From Dehalococcoidia bacterium (GTDB taxonomy: Bacteria; Chloroflexota; Dehalococcoidia; GIF9; AB-539-J10), in the NCBI GenBank assembly GCA_030605765.1, contig JAUWHP010000022.1, positions 1-45,468 on the forward strand: 45,468 nucleotides of DNA, written 5' to 3'. Position 1 is the first letter of the stretch, and every line of letters starts with the position of its first letter. The position numbers and the translations under genes are program-made. Of the stretch, positions 34,370 through 43,516 are shown in pieces. The notes below the pieces were generated by a model. It was not told the DNA's origin. It searched no databases and was given only the letters and a program-made list of their open reading frames with translations.

Positions 34370-34990
34370 TCACCATGACTTAACATACCTGGCTATAATG
34401 TCCATTGCTTCAAATGCCTCTGAAGAAGGAAGAAAATAGGCAGTCCTTATCCGAGCGTATCCATGTTTTGGCTCAGGGAAGATCCAGATGCTTCCCCGCA
34501 GGTCTTTAAGCTCAGAGCGCAGTAGTTTGTCCTCCAGATTATAGTCGAAGTTAAGATTCTGAGACAGGCAAATATCTCCCTTCCATTCAACGGCTACCAC
34601 CTTTCCCCAGGGGAGTGGTTTCTTTCTCCTGATCAACCTGGCCTTTTTCAGCATTCGTCTCTCCATTACCTTCGGGTTCTTCGCCAGGTAATCCAGGAAA
34701 TACTGCACACCGTATGGGCTAGCTATGCTGATAACATTTATGAAATCTACATTCCTATCCTTCAGCTCAATAATTCCTTCTGATTTTTGCCCTGAAGCAC
34801 GGCTTAGTCCTATCTCTTCCCTGTCGTCTCCGCTTTGTAGTGCGTATCCCCTTACTCCCATTTTTTGAAGGTGTTGGCAGAGCGCTTCTCTTCTTCTGGG
34901 TCCGTTTTTCTTCCTTTGACGAAGAGCTAAGGGCAACCCAATCGCTGCTAAGAGGCCCACTACGATGCTGATGATACCACTCCACCCCAT
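34370..34990 (-). CDS. Hypothetical protein with N-terminal membrane helix
   Basis: A 206-residue protein that I do not recognise. Residues about 4-23 form a hydrophobic helix, followed by a basic stretch (RQRKKNGPRRRE), so it is probably anchored with a cytoplasmic C-terminal domain. The rest is mixed alpha/beta with several positively charged patches (RRMLKKARLIRRKKPLP) and ends in WIFPEPKHGYARIRTAYF and a short helix. No catalytic motif is evident. It lies alone between lacD (convergent) and purC. Confidence 0.6.
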   Translation of the reverse strand: MGWSGIISIVVGLLAAIGLPLALRQRKKNGPRRREALCQHLQKMGVRGYALQSGDDREEIGLSRASGQKSEGIIELKDRNVDFINVISIASPYGVQYFLDYLAKNPKVMERRMLKKARLIRRKKPLPWGKVVAVEWKGDICLSQNLNFDYNLEDKLLRSELKDLRGSIWIFPEPKHGYARIRTAYFLPSSEAFEAMDIIARYVKSW

Positions 34991-35084
34991 ATACCCTAAG
35001 CCTCTTCTAGTTCAAAGCTATAATTTCTAATAATAAGGCCAGCTAATGACCTATAACACATCTCTCTTTAGCTTCTGTTAAAGG

Positions 35085-36020
35085 CTAAATATTTTTCCCT
35101 GTAAGTAGTTGATAGATCTTGTTATACCGCTGCGTAGTAGCCTCGATTACCTCTGATGACAACGTGGGTGCCGGTGGTTCCTTGTCCCATCCTGAAGCTG
35201 AAAGCCAATCGCGAACTGGCTGTTTATCAAAGCTGGGTTGGGCGCGGCCCGCTTCATACTGACTGGCAGCCCAAAATCGACTTGAATCTGGCGTTAGTAG
35301 TTCATCAATAAGCGTTAGTTCACCATTAATAAGCCCAAATTCAAACTTAGTGTCGGCAATAATAATGCCCTTGCTTCTAGCATAATCTTGAGCATAGCGA
35401 CAAATGAGCAAGCTTTTTTTCTCTAATTCTTTGATTAGATTAAGATTCCCTCTTTTTAGCTTTCCAGCAACCATTTCTTCAAGTTCCCTTATATCCTGAT
35501 TGGTTAAAGGACGATCATGTTCTGTCTCACCCTTGGTAGTAGGAGTAAACACAGGTTGGGGCAATACCTGGCTTTCTTTCATGCCTGCTGGTAAGCGAAT
35601 CTTGTTAACGGTACCGCCATCTTTGTACTCCATCCAAGCCGAGCCAGCCAGGTAGCCCCGAACAATACATTCCGCAGGAATACGTTCGGCTTTAGCTACG
35701 ATCATGGAGCGGCCAACAAGGTAATCGGGGAGTTCGCCAGGGTAGTCCGTCAGATTCTTCACTTCGTTCAAAGCGATATTGCTGTCGATTACCTTGACAA
35801 GATGGTTAGGCATAATATAGGCGGTCTTCTCAAACCAGAAGGCTGATAGTTGATTAAGCACCTTTCCTTTGTCGGGAATGCCGCAAGGTAAAACGAAGTC
35901 AAAAGCGGAGATACGATCGCTGGCCACTATGAGGAGCTTATCCCCGAGGTCATATATATCTCTTACCTTGCCACGGCGCAGCAAACGAAGGGGTAAATTG
36001 GCTTCCAGCAAAATAGACAT
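35085..36020 (-). CDS. purC: Phosphoribosylaminoimidazole-succinocarboxamide synthase
   Basis: A 311-residue SAICAR synthetase that joins aspartate to CAIR using ATP. LLRRGKVRDIYDLGDKLLIVASDRISAFD is split across the N-terminal ATP-grasp-like lobe, followed by ECIVRGYLAGSAW and the aspartate-site DTKFEFGLINGELTLIDELLTPDSSRFW (two adjoining blocks). The length of about 300 residues is that of the longer, yeast ADE1-like form. A CATAAT box ends 8 bases before the ATG with no Shine-Dalgarno, so the message may be leaderless. It is a single gene, separate from purD-purE-purB. Confidence 0.95.
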   Translation of the reverse strand: MSILLEANLPLRLLRRGKVRDIYDLGDKLLIVASDRISAFDFVLPCGIPDKGKVLNQLSAFWFEKTAYIMPNHLVKVIDSNIALNEVKNLTDYPGELPDYLVGRSMIVAKAERIPAECIVRGYLAGSAWMEYKDGGTVNKIRLPAGMKESQVLPQPVFTPTTKGETEHDRPLTNQDIRELEEMVAGKLKRGNLNLIKELEKKSLLICRYAQDYARSKGIIIADTKFEFGLINGELTLIDELLTPDSSRFWAASQYEAGRAQPSFDKQPVRDWLSASGWDKEPPAPTLSSEVIEATTQRYNKIYQLLTGKNI

Positions 36021-36108
36021 ATTTAAGTATTATGTTAGCAATATGGCAAAACAAAATCAATGTCGGCTATAATCATAACGCGGAAAGATAGAGTTTTGCA
36101 AAGCAAGA

Positions 36109-36993
36109 ATGGGATTAGGTGAATTTGCTGCAATAGGGGCTGCGTTGGCTTGGGCTGTTGGTTTCTTAATTATAAAACCAGTAAGCATCAAATTTAGCCC
36201 CGTGTCCATAAATAGCATTATACTCGGTGTAGCCTGGATAATTCTTGTTGCTATCACAGCCCCTTCAGGTAAGCTAGGCGGCTTAACCTCCATTGGCTGG
36301 CACTCCATGATTTATGTTATTGGCTCTGCAGTTGTCGGGGTGGGAGCAGGTGCAATCCTGGAGATAAAAGCGATGAGCTTGGCTGATATCTCCTTGGTTT
36401 ACCCTATAAATTTTAGCCTTTATTTCCTGTCAGCTTCTGCCCTGGCGGCAATTTTTTTTGGCGAGCCAATTACCTCTTATACCGTACTGGGAGCTGTTTC
36501 TATCATCGTTGGCATCACGCTTTTGTCAAGCCCTGCAAAAACCGAGAGAGGCAGGATACTCAAATCTAATAGGACGAAGGGAATAATTTTCACTTCAATC
36601 TCGGGCTTGTGTTGGGGCGGGGCAACAATTCTATGTAAATTAGCACTTTATGCGGTTGACCCTTTGGTGCTTAATGTCATCCGGCTCCCTTTTGTCATTT
36701 TACCACTTGTAATAGTGACTCTGATTCGAAATGGGGTTTCTGAATACAAGAGATATACTCCCAAGGATTTAATCCAAGCTGGAACTTCGGGTTTTTTCGC
36801 TCATACAGTGGGCACAGTGTTGTTTTTAGTAGCCGTGAGTCTTATCGGAGCTATTAAGGCATCCATACTCACCTCCATCTCGCCTCTTTTCATTGCTCCT
36901 CTTTCCGTTATCTTTCTAAAGGAGAAGCTGACTAAGCGCGCCATCCTGGGAATTATAATTTGTACTCTCGGAATACCGCTTACTACGCTGTGA
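36109..36993 (+). CDS. EamA/DMT-superfamily transporter
   Basis: A 294-residue inner-membrane protein with ten predicted helices in two EamA repeats (about 1-140 and 155-294). The GEFAAIGAALAWAVGFLIIKP start, GAGAILEIKAMSLADISLVYPI and the closing PLFIAPLSVIFLKEKLTKRAILG with IIICTLGI are typical of drug/metabolite exporters. A TATAAT (36068-36073) lies 35 bases upstream. It is divergent from purC and convergent with purB. The substrate is unknown. Confidence 0.88.
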   Translation: MGLGEFAAIGAALAWAVGFLIIKPVSIKFSPVSINSIILGVAWIILVAITAPSGKLGGLTSIGWHSMIYVIGSAVVGVGAGAILEIKAMSLADISLVYPINFSLYFLSASALAAIFFGEPITSYTVLGAVSIIVGITLLSSPAKTERGRILKSNRTKGIIFTSISGLCWGGATILCKLALYAVDPLVLNVIRLPFVILPLVIVTLIRNGVSEYKRYTPKDLIQAGTSGFFAHTVGTVLFLVAVSLIGAIKASILTSISPLFIAPLSVIFLKEKLTKRAILGIIICTLGIPLTTL

Positions 36994-37011
36994 TGTTTGG
37001 AGAGGCGAGAA

Positions 37012-38322
37012 TTATTTGCCTTCCTGTGTCTTGCTTAATTCCAAACGTTCAAAAATGGCATCTACATACTTCAGGTAGTAGTTATAGTCAAACAGAGATT
37101 CTAGTTCGGATTTGGATAGATGAGCCAGTATTTGTTTATCTGCCTCCAGCAAATTTAGGAAACTCTCTTTCCCCGGCCAGGCTTTCATAGCATTTTTTTG
37201 TACCAATTTGTAAGCTTCTTCTCGATTCAGGCCTTTATTTATTAAAGCCAGGAGCACTCTCTGCGAAAAGACTAAACCGCGAGTGAGTTCAAGGTTACGG
37301 CGCATATTATCCGTATAGACATTAAGGTCTCTTATTATGGGGATAAACAGAGATAACATATAGTCTATTGCCAAGCAAGAATCGGGTAGGATGATGCGCT
37401 CTGTAGAAGAGTGGCTGATGTCACGTTCATGCCATAGGGCAATGTTTTCCAAGGAGGTTAATGCATGTCCCCTTACCAGCCTAGCAAGTCCGCAAATACG
37501 CTCACATAGCTCTGGGTTCCTCTTGTGTGGCATTGCTGAGGAGCCTGTCTGCCCTGCCTGAAAAGGTTCTTCAACTTCCAGAATTTCAGTTCGTTGCAGG
37601 TTTCTGATCTCAGTAGCAAACTTCTCCAGAGAGCCAGCCATTATGGCCAGAGTGGTCATGAATTGGGCATGGCGATCACGCTGAACTATCTGGCTTGATA
37701 TCGGAGCTGGGATAAGCCCTAGTTTGTCACAAGCTATCTTCTCAATTTGAGGAGGTACAGTAGCGTAAGTGCCTACTGCTCCAGATATCTTGCCTACGGA
37801 GATGGCTTTTTTAGCCTCAGCTAGCCTTTGAGCATTACGTTTCATCTCTTCGACCCACAGGGCTATCTTCAGTCCGAAGGTAATTGGCTCGGCATGAACA
37901 CCGTGAGTTCGCCCCATCATAATGGTATGCTTGTGCTCTAGAGCCTTGTTTTTCAATACAGCGATAAAATCGGTAACCTGTTGCTCTAAAATGTCAGTTG
38001 ACTCTTTTAACTGTAGGCTTAGAGCAGTATCCATAATATCTGAAGAGGTGAGTCCAAGATGGATGAAGCGGGATTCTTCACCAAGGCTTTCTGCAACCGA
38101 ACTAAGAAAAGCAGTCACATCATGATGAGTCACCTTGAGAACTTCAGCCATGCGCTCCAGATTGCAGTTGGCTTTCCTTATTCTGGGTATGGCGTCTTCT
38201 GGAATTTTGCCAAGTTCAGCCCAAGCTTCACAAACAGCTATCTCCACTTTGAGCCATTGGTTAAATTTGTTCTCCTCGGACCATATCTTCTTCATTCGGG
38301 GTCGTGAGTAACGCTCGATCAT
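37012..38322 (-). CDS. purB: Adenylosuccinate lyase
   Basis: A 436-residue fumarase/aspartase-superfamily enzyme that acts twice in purine synthesis, on SAICAR and on adenylosuccinate. The early FIHLGLTSSDIMDTALSLQL, GRTHGVHAEPITFG and the family signature GSSAMPHKRNPELCERI are clear, with a late STERIILPDSCLAIDYML block. Length is typical. It starts 1 base after the purE stop and is the last gene of purD-purE-purB. Confidence 0.96.
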   Translation of the reverse strand: MIERYSRPRMKKIWSEENKFNQWLKVEIAVCEAWAELGKIPEDAIPRIRKANCNLERMAEVLKVTHHDVTAFLSSVAESLGEESRFIHLGLTSSDIMDTALSLQLKESTDILEQQVTDFIAVLKNKALEHKHTIMMGRTHGVHAEPITFGLKIALWVEEMKRNAQRLAEAKKAISVGKISGAVGTYATVPPQIEKIACDKLGLIPAPISSQIVQRDRHAQFMTTLAIMAGSLEKFATEIRNLQRTEILEVEEPFQAGQTGSSAMPHKRNPELCERICGLARLVRGHALTSLENIALWHERDISHSSTERIILPDSCLAIDYMLSLFIPIIRDLNVYTDNMRRNLELTRGLVFSQRVLLALINKGLNREEAYKLVQKNAMKAWPGKESFLNLLEADKQILAHLSKSELESLFDYNYYLKYVDAIFERLELSKTQEGK

Positions 38323-38323
38323 G

Positions 38324-38782
38324 TTATCCCTCCGCCAGCTTTGCCTTGTATTCCAGATATGCGTTTTTTATTTCTGCATACTTCACGCCTAAGATTTGAG
38401 CAGCGAGCAAGGCAGCGTTTTTGGCTCCGCTGGAGCCTATGCCGACACAGGCCACTGGAACTCCCGCGGGCATCTGAACTATCGAGAGCAAAGAATCTAT
38501 GCCATTAAGTTCGCCAGCAGCCAGGGGAACACCAATTACTGGCAGCATTGTCCAGCTAGCCAGAATACCGGGAAGGTGAGCAGCCTTGCCAGCGGCAGCA
38601 ATAATAACTTCAAAACCCCTCTCCTCCGCTTTCAAACCATACTCTCTTAGTTTCTCAGGGTTTCTATGGCCTGAGATAATGGAAATTTCATAATCAATGC
38701 CTAACTGCTCCAACATATTAGTCGTAGATTTGATTATGTCACTGTCTGTTTTGCTGCCTATTACGATGCCTACTTGTGCCAT
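38324..38782 (-). CDS. purE: N5-carboxyaminoimidazole ribonucleotide mutase
   Basis: A 152-residue class I PurE that converts N5-CAIR to CAIR. VGIVIGSKTDSDIIKST is the nucleotide-binding loop, SIISGHRNPEKLREY the catalytic His-containing segment, and AAGKAAHLPGILASWTMLPVIGVPL the conserved core (two adjoining blocks). It abuts purD with no gap and is 1 base from purB. Class I enzymes normally need PurK, which is not in this window. Confidence 0.95.
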   Translation of the reverse strand: MAQVGIVIGSKTDSDIIKSTTNMLEQLGIDYEISIISGHRNPEKLREYGLKAEERGFEVIIAAAGKAAHLPGILASWTMLPVIGVPLAAGELNGIDSLLSIVQMPAGVPVACVGIGSSGAKNAALLAAQILGVKYAEIKNAYLEYKAKLAEG

Positions 38783-40048
38783 TTAAGCTATTTCCCCGAG
38801 GGCGATATCCTTGCGGTAGTGGCAGCCCTCAAAATAGATTCTGGGAATATTACTATAAACTTTTTCTCTGGCTTCAGCCATATCTTTGCCAGTGCCTACC
38901 AGGCTAAGCACTCGCCCGCCGTTAGTATACACTATCCCGTCATCACCTACCCTCGTCCCAGCATGGAAAATTAACAAATCTTTATCCACCTCATTCAAGC
39001 CTTTTATAGGCAACCCCTTTTTATAGCTGCCTGGGTAGCCAGCGGAAGCCATAACCACTCCGACACAGGCTTCAGCGCTCCATTCTATCTTGACCTGGTC
39101 GAGATTGCCTTGAATTACCGCTAAGAGTATATCCACAAAGTCGGTTTTGAGAAGGGGTAAAACGGCTTGTGTCTCTGGATCGCCAAAGCGGCAATTGAAT
39201 TCCAGCACCAATAACTCTTCGTCGGTGCACATTAACCCGGCGTAGAGCACTCCCTTGTAGGTCGCTCCCTCATTGGCCATTGCTCTTATCGCTGGCAACA
39301 AAATGGCCCTGGTAGCCTTTTCTATTAGTTCAGCAGGGAAAAAAACCGGCGGGCTGTAGCTTCCCATGCCACCGGTGTTAGCCCCCTGATCATTGTCCCA
39401 AATTCTTTTGTAGTCACATACAGGAAGCATTGGTGATACTATCTTCCCATCGGTGAAAGCTATGAGACTTACCTCTCGACCGCTAAGATATTCGTCAATT
39501 ATCACCTTATCCCCGGCAGAGCCGAAGATTCTTGCCTTCATAATATCGTCAAGAGCCTTAACAGCTTCCTGCATAGAACTGGCTATAATCACTCCTTTGC
39601 CAGCAGCCAATCCATCTGCTTTAACGACAATAGGTAGCTGTTGGTGTTCAAGATATGTACGTGCCTCAGCATAGGAAGAGAAATCTTTTCCTTTAGGGCA
39701 GGGAATGTGGTATTTTTCCATCAGCTTTCTGGCAAAGGCTTTGCTTGACTCTATTTTTGCAGCCGCTTTGGTGGGGCCGAAAACAGGGATACCCAGGCTA
39801 TCAAAGTAATCTACTATGCCCGAAGCTAACGGTATTTCGGGGCCAACAACTACAAGCTCGATACCTTTGTCCTGGGCTACTTTGCCCAGGGTTTTTGTAT
39901 CTGTAGGAAGGATGTCTAGATTTTCCGCTATGAGTGCTGTGCCGGCATTCCCTGGTGCGACAAAGACTTTTTCCACCTGGGGACTCTGGGATATTTGCCA
40001 CGCTAAGGTATGCTCCCTCCCCCCACCACCAATGACCATTACTTTCAA
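38783..40048 (-). CDS. purD: Phosphoribosylamine-glycine ligase
   Basis: A 421-residue ATP-grasp enzyme (GARS) that joins glycine to phosphoribosylamine. MVIGGGGREHTLAWQIS, VVGPEIPLASGIVDYFD, VVKADGLAAGKGVIIA, FNCRFGDPETQAVLPLL and the C-terminal GYPGSYKKGLPI block are visible. It starts at TTG 40048 (MKVMVIGG) or ATG 40039; the former matches the family. It is first gene of the purD-purE-purB operon and possibly co-transcribed with the upstream ferritin-like gene. Confidence 0.95.
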   Translation of the reverse strand: MKVMVIGGGGREHTLAWQISQSPQVEKVFVAPGNAGTALIAENLDILPTDTKTLGKVAQDKGIELVVVGPEIPLASGIVDYFDSLGIPVFGPTKAAAKIESSKAFARKLMEKYHIPCPKGKDFSSYAEARTYLEHQQLPIVVKADGLAAGKGVIIASSMQEAVKALDDIMKARIFGSAGDKVIIDEYLSGREVSLIAFTDGKIVSPMLPVCDYKRIWDNDQGANTGGMGSYSPPVFFPAELIEKATRAILLPAIRAMANEGATYKGVLYAGLMCTDEELLVLEFNCRFGDPETQAVLPLLKTDFVDILLAVIQGNLDQVKIEWSAEACVGVVMASAGYPGSYKKGLPIKGLNEVDKDLLIFHAGTRVGDDGIVYTNGGRVLSLVGTGKDMAEAREKVYSNIPRIYFEGCHYRKDIALGEIA

Positions 40049-40054
40049 TGGTTA

Positions 40055-40120
40055 TTATTTCCTTTTCTTATGTTTGCCCCTGTTCTTTTTCACTCCCTTT
40101 AGTTTAGGCCTATTTGCCAT
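40055..40120 (-). CDS. Possible 21-residue highly basic micro-ORF
   Basis: Between the ferritin-like gene and purD, an ATG-started frame encodes MANRPKLKGVKKNRGKHKK plus RK, with 12 lysine or arginine residues out of 21. A GGGAGG within the last codons of the ferritin-like gene lies 14 bases upstream, so translation may be coupled. The composition recalls very small basic ribosome-associated proteins such as Thx, but no specific match can be claimed. A chance frame cannot be excluded. Confidence 0.4.
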   Translation of the reverse strand: MANRPKLKGVKKNRGKHKKRK

Positions 40121-40126
40121 CGTATT

Positions 40127-40399
40127 CTATGAAACCTCCCTAAACTTATCAGCCTGAACAGGGTCGAGGCTCTGAATTAATTTAACCAGCTCAGCAACGT
40201 GCTCCTTCTCCTCTTCGATAATGTGCTCCAGTGTAGCTGCAGCCTCTTCGCTTCCCAGGCTCTCTATGTGCTCCTGGTATTGATTTATGGCCTGTAGTTC
40301 TCCTACCAGATCCTCACGAAGCATATCCAAATCGTCCTCTATGAGCATTCTCTCTTCCTCTTCAGGGCTCAAACTCCTTTCATCAAAAGAACCGTTCAT
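40127..40399 (-). CDS. Short ferritin-like (rubrerythrin/EncFtn-like) protein
   Basis: A 90-residue, very acidic helical protein. ELQAINQYQEHIESLG and ATLEHIIEEEKEHVAELVKLIQ form two long helices with Glu and Glu-x-x-His iron ligands arranged as in half-size ferritin-like proteins, and LDPVQADKF follows as in encapsulated ferritins. Such proteins dimerise to complete a diiron site. A strong AGGAGG 6 bases before ATG 40399 fixes the start. No encapsulin shell gene is in the window, so a role in iron storage or peroxide handling is inferred from family only. Confidence 0.75.
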   Translation of the reverse strand: MNGSFDERSLSPEEEERMLIEDDLDMLREDLVGELQAINQYQEHIESLGSEEAAATLEHIIEEEKEHVAELVKLIQSLDPVQADKFREVS

Positions 40400-40413
40400 C
40401 TTTATCCTCCTTT

Positions 40414-40433
40414 CTTCGGGCTTAGGCCCGAAG
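40414..40433 (-). promoter_or_regulatory. Hairpin in the leader of the ferritin-like gene
   Basis: CTTCGGGC and GCCCGAAG form a perfect 8-base stem with a 4-base loop, between guaA and the ferritin-like gene and immediately upstream of its AGGAGG. No T-run follows, so it is not a standard terminator. It may stabilise the downstream message or limit access to the ribosome-binding site. Confidence 0.5.
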
Positions 40434-40472
40434 AGCAAACTGAATTATTAGCTAGTCTTGCCTGTGGCAAAT

Positions 40473-42140
40473 CTATTCCCACTCTATGGTTGCTGGTGGC
40501 TTACTGGTAATATCATAAACTACCCTGTTGACGTTAGGCACTTCGTTAACTATGCGGTCTGATATTCTAGCCAGAAGGTCATAAGGCAACCTCGACCAAT
40601 CAGCAGTCATGGCGTCGTTGCTATTTATTGCCCTGACCGCTATTAGATAGCCATAGGTTCTGTAATCACCCATGACACCAACACTCTTAACATCAGTAAG
40701 TACAGCAAAGCTTTGCCATAATTGGCGATAAAGCTTAGCCTTTTTAATTTCGTTCATTACAATCCAGTCGGCAGCACGAAGCACCTCCAATTTTTCCTTA
40801 GTTACTTCGCCAATGATGCGGATAGCTAATCCTGGTCCCGGGAATGGTTGCCGCCAGATCATATCTTCAGGCAAATCCAGAGCCATCCCTAGCTCACGGA
40901 CTTCGTCTTTGAATAAATGCCGCAGGGGCTCAATGAGGGTGAATTTCATTATTGTTGGTAATCCACCAACATTGTGATGGCTCTTTATTTTAGCTGCAGC
41001 TTTGGTCCCAGCCGTGGCGCTTTCTATGACATCGGGGTAAAGGGTCCCCTGGGCCAAAAAATCAACCTTGCCTAATTTGGCTGCCTCCTCCTCAAAAACT
41101 TCGATGAATTCCTTTCCTATCACGCGCCGCTTCATCTCTGGGTCAACTACCTTACGAAGTCGCTCCAGAAACCTTTCGCTAGCATCTACATAAACTATAT
41201 CCATCTTGAAATTTCGCTGGAAAGTATTGAGCACTCTCTCTGGTTCTTCACGGCGCAATAAGCCATTATTGATGAAGAAGCAGGTTAAATTGTCGCCAAT
41301 AGCACGATAAATAAGAGTAGCGGTCACCGCTGAATCAACACCTCCAGAAAGAGCGCAGATAACCTTTCCCTTTCCTACCTGTTCCCTGATTTTATCTATG
41401 CTTTCAGCCATAAATCTAGATGGTGTCCAGTTACCCTGGCAGCCGCATATTTGGTAGACGAAATTCCCAAGTATATTTTTCCCTTGTGGTGTGTGAGCCA
41501 CCTCAGGGTGAAATTGGAGTCCGAAAATATCTTCACCATTGCTTATGACAGCGTTGGGTGAATTTTCGGTGTAGGCCAGAGACTTAAAGCCAGGTGGTAT
41601 CTCTACTATTTGGTCGCCGTGGCTCATCCATATGTGAAGTGGGGAAACAAGGTTAGCAAGAAGAGGGCAATTGTCATCACTTATGTGCAAGATAGCATGA
41701 CCATATTCGTGCTTTTCTCCTGGGGATACTCGGCCACCTAACTGGGAGGCAATTACCTGCATGCCATAGCAAATACCCATCACTGGTAGATGGCTTTCAT
41801 AAATATATGTTGGAGCCAGGGGAGCCCCGTGTTCATAAACGCTAGCCGGACCTCCTGAAAGGATAAAACCTCGGGAGTTAAGGGGAGCTATTTTCTCCCA
41901 CGGAGCATCATAAGACACAATCTCGCAGTAAACATGACACTCTCGTATTCGTCTTGCAATGAGCATGCTGTACTGAGAGCCGAAATCAATCACTACTATG
42001 GTTTCTTTTTCGCCAGGTGGCAGTAGTTTGGGCTCAAATGTAGGCTGCTCACCGTGCAGTTCCTTGGCGATCTCTAGATAAGTAGAGACTTCGACATCAT
42101 CACTAACAGAGATTCGGTGGCTTTGTAGCTCGTTTTCCAT
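40473..42140 (-). CDS. guaA: GMP synthase (glutamine-hydrolysing)
   Basis: A protein of about 555 residues that amidates XMP to GMP. The class I glutaminase domain begins [19 protein letters not shown], has catalytic Cys in [11 protein letters not shown] and His in [10 protein letters not shown]. The ATP pyrophosphatase domain has [18 protein letters not shown], and the C-terminal dimerisation domain ends PPATIEWE at TAG. An N-terminal extension of about 45 residues precedes the usual start, since no start codon lies nearer the glutaminase domain. ATG 42140 or GTG 42164 may be used; neither has a clear Shine-Dalgarno. Confidence 0.95.
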   Translation of the reverse strand: MENELQSHRISVSDDVEVSTYLEIAKELHGEQPTFEPKLLPPGEKETIVVIDFGSQYSMLIARRIRECHVYCEIVSYDAPWEKIAPLNSRGFILSGGPASVYEHGAPLAPTYIYESHLPVMGICYGMQVIASQLGGRVSPGEKHEYGHAILHISDDNCPLLANLVSPLHIWMSHGDQIVEIPPGFKSLAYTENSPNAVISNGEDIFGLQFHPEVAHTPQGKNILGNFVYQICGCQGNWTPSRFMAESIDKIREQVGKGKVICALSGGVDSAVTATLIYRAIGDNLTCFFINNGLLRREEPERVLNTFQRNFKMDIVYVDASERFLERLRKVVDPEMKRRVIGKEFIEVFEEEAAKLGKVDFLAQGTLYPDVIESATAGTKAAAKIKSHHNVGGLPTIMKFTLIEPLRHLFKDEVRELGMALDLPEDMIWRQPFPGPGLAIRIIGEVTKEKLEVLRAADWIVMNEIKKAKLYRQLWQSFAVLTDVKSVGVMGDYRTYGYLIAVRAINSNDAMTADWSRLPYDLLARISDRIVNEVPNVNRVVYDITSKPPATIEWE

Positions 42141-42335
42141 TTCAGAGGAAGGCTGCTGATGCACTGTAGCTTATCACTGTGTTGCATTAGCGGTCAAGGG
42201 CGATCGGATGTAGCTTACTGAGCTAAGGTTTGTTATTCCAATAATGATGGATAAAGCATGTGTTCACCTGGATCGCTGGAGTAGGTACTACCTTTTGGCA
42301 CAAGGGCTTGTGTTTAATGAGTTCGATTTTCACAC

Positions 42336-43436
42336 TCACATTATATCATCGAAAGTAAGGGCGACATACTCATTCTCACACGGAGGCCCCTTGGCAATAT
42401 GCATCGTTTTCGCCTGAAGGTCGAAAATGTATGAGGCGATGGTCATCCATTCAAGAACCTCGTCGCGTTTCGGGTCTGCGTGAGAGCATATAGACCATGC
42501 TCTTTTTTTGTCGAAGTGGTTCCTGAGTATTTTTTTGATGGCATCCACATCGATGTTTCCACGCTCCTTAGCCAGTAGTGTGATTGCTCTATGCTCTCTG
42601 TGGAGTGAACCCGGGTCCATTGGTGGAAACAAATCTTTGATATTGGGGTTGGCAACTGAAAAGTGGTTTGCGTGGGCAAGCATGCCATTATCCGGCCATA
42701 GCACATTGTAAGAGCCAGGTGAAGCTTCGATATCGACGGCGTCACTGCCCTCACTGCCGGTATATCCTATGAGGTAATTACCCGAGGACGCCCTCTTAGC
42801 GGCGAGGACAGCCCCCATCGCGTCGACCAGGCTTTCCTGGTTTAGTATTTTGTGCAGTATGATCTGCATCGGCACTCCGAGCTGCCATCCATCCGAAACC
42901 ATGGCATTTGCAACCACGCATACCCCTGCTGAGTTGAAACCGTGTCGGCCAATTACGCCTGCTTCGGCAAGTTGTATGACATTAGGCCCATTTTTTCGCT
43001 TCTGTTTCAATAGCACAGGTAACTTCTTAACGGCGCACTGCAGGTCCCAATTTTCGGCCATCAGCATACGCCTAGGCGAACTGGCCTCTGGTGTTACAGC
43101 CAGCGTTGTGCATTCTCCCAGTCCTCCTGCTCCCTTTAGCCATACTAGTTCGTATCTTAGATTCAGTGTCAATATATTATCGAAAGCTTGCCCGGACCCT
43201 TTGGCTACTCCGTGCATCTCTTCCATGCCTGCGGAGTCGTATTCCTCAATATACGGGGTAAATTTTCTTGCTGAACTTATCGCAGCCTCCCATTCAAGGC
43301 CTACCACAGTTTTAAAAAGCTTTCTATATACACCTATTGCTTCTTCTATGAGCTTTTTGCATTGTGAACCGTACTGATAACCTATTTCATGAGCATCTCC
43401 TTCAACGGAGATTATAGGAAATGGTACTTGCTTCAT
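42336..43436 (-). CDS. C45-family peptidase / acyl-CoA:6-APA acyltransferase-like Ntn-hydrolase
   Basis: A 366-residue Ntn-hydrolase-fold protein of the C45 (isopenicillin N acyltransferase-like) family. The likely nucleophile is Cys109 in GGLGECTTLAVTP, which in the family becomes N-terminal after self-cleavage. MLMAENWDLQ, the RHGFNSAGVCVVANAM block and the HANHFSV segment are characteristic. In bacteria such proteins probably cleave or transfer acyl amides; the substrate is unknown. It is followed upstream by deacetylase-like genes on the same strand, 80 bases apart. Confidence 0.85.
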   Translation of the reverse strand: MKQVPFPIISVEGDAHEIGYQYGSQCKKLIEEAIGVYRKLFKTVVGLEWEAAISSARKFTPYIEEYDSAGMEEMHGVAKGSGQAFDNILTLNLRYELVWLKGAGGLGECTTLAVTPEASSPRRMLMAENWDLQCAVKKLPVLLKQKRKNGPNVIQLAEAGVIGRHGFNSAGVCVVANAMVSDGWQLGVPMQIILHKILNQESLVDAMGAVLAAKRASSGNYLIGYTGSEGSDAVDIEASPGSYNVLWPDNGMLAHANHFSVANPNIKDLFPPMDPGSLHREHRAITLLAKERGNIDVDAIKKILRNHFDKKRAWSICSHADPKRDEVLEWMTIASYIFDLQAKTMHIAKGPPCENEYVALTFDDIM

Positions 43437-43516
43437 CGTTTATACTCCATGTTTATTTATTTTCTATTGCCTCAAAACTAATGGGTTAACTGACTATGCA
43501 CATGAATCCTAGCCGC

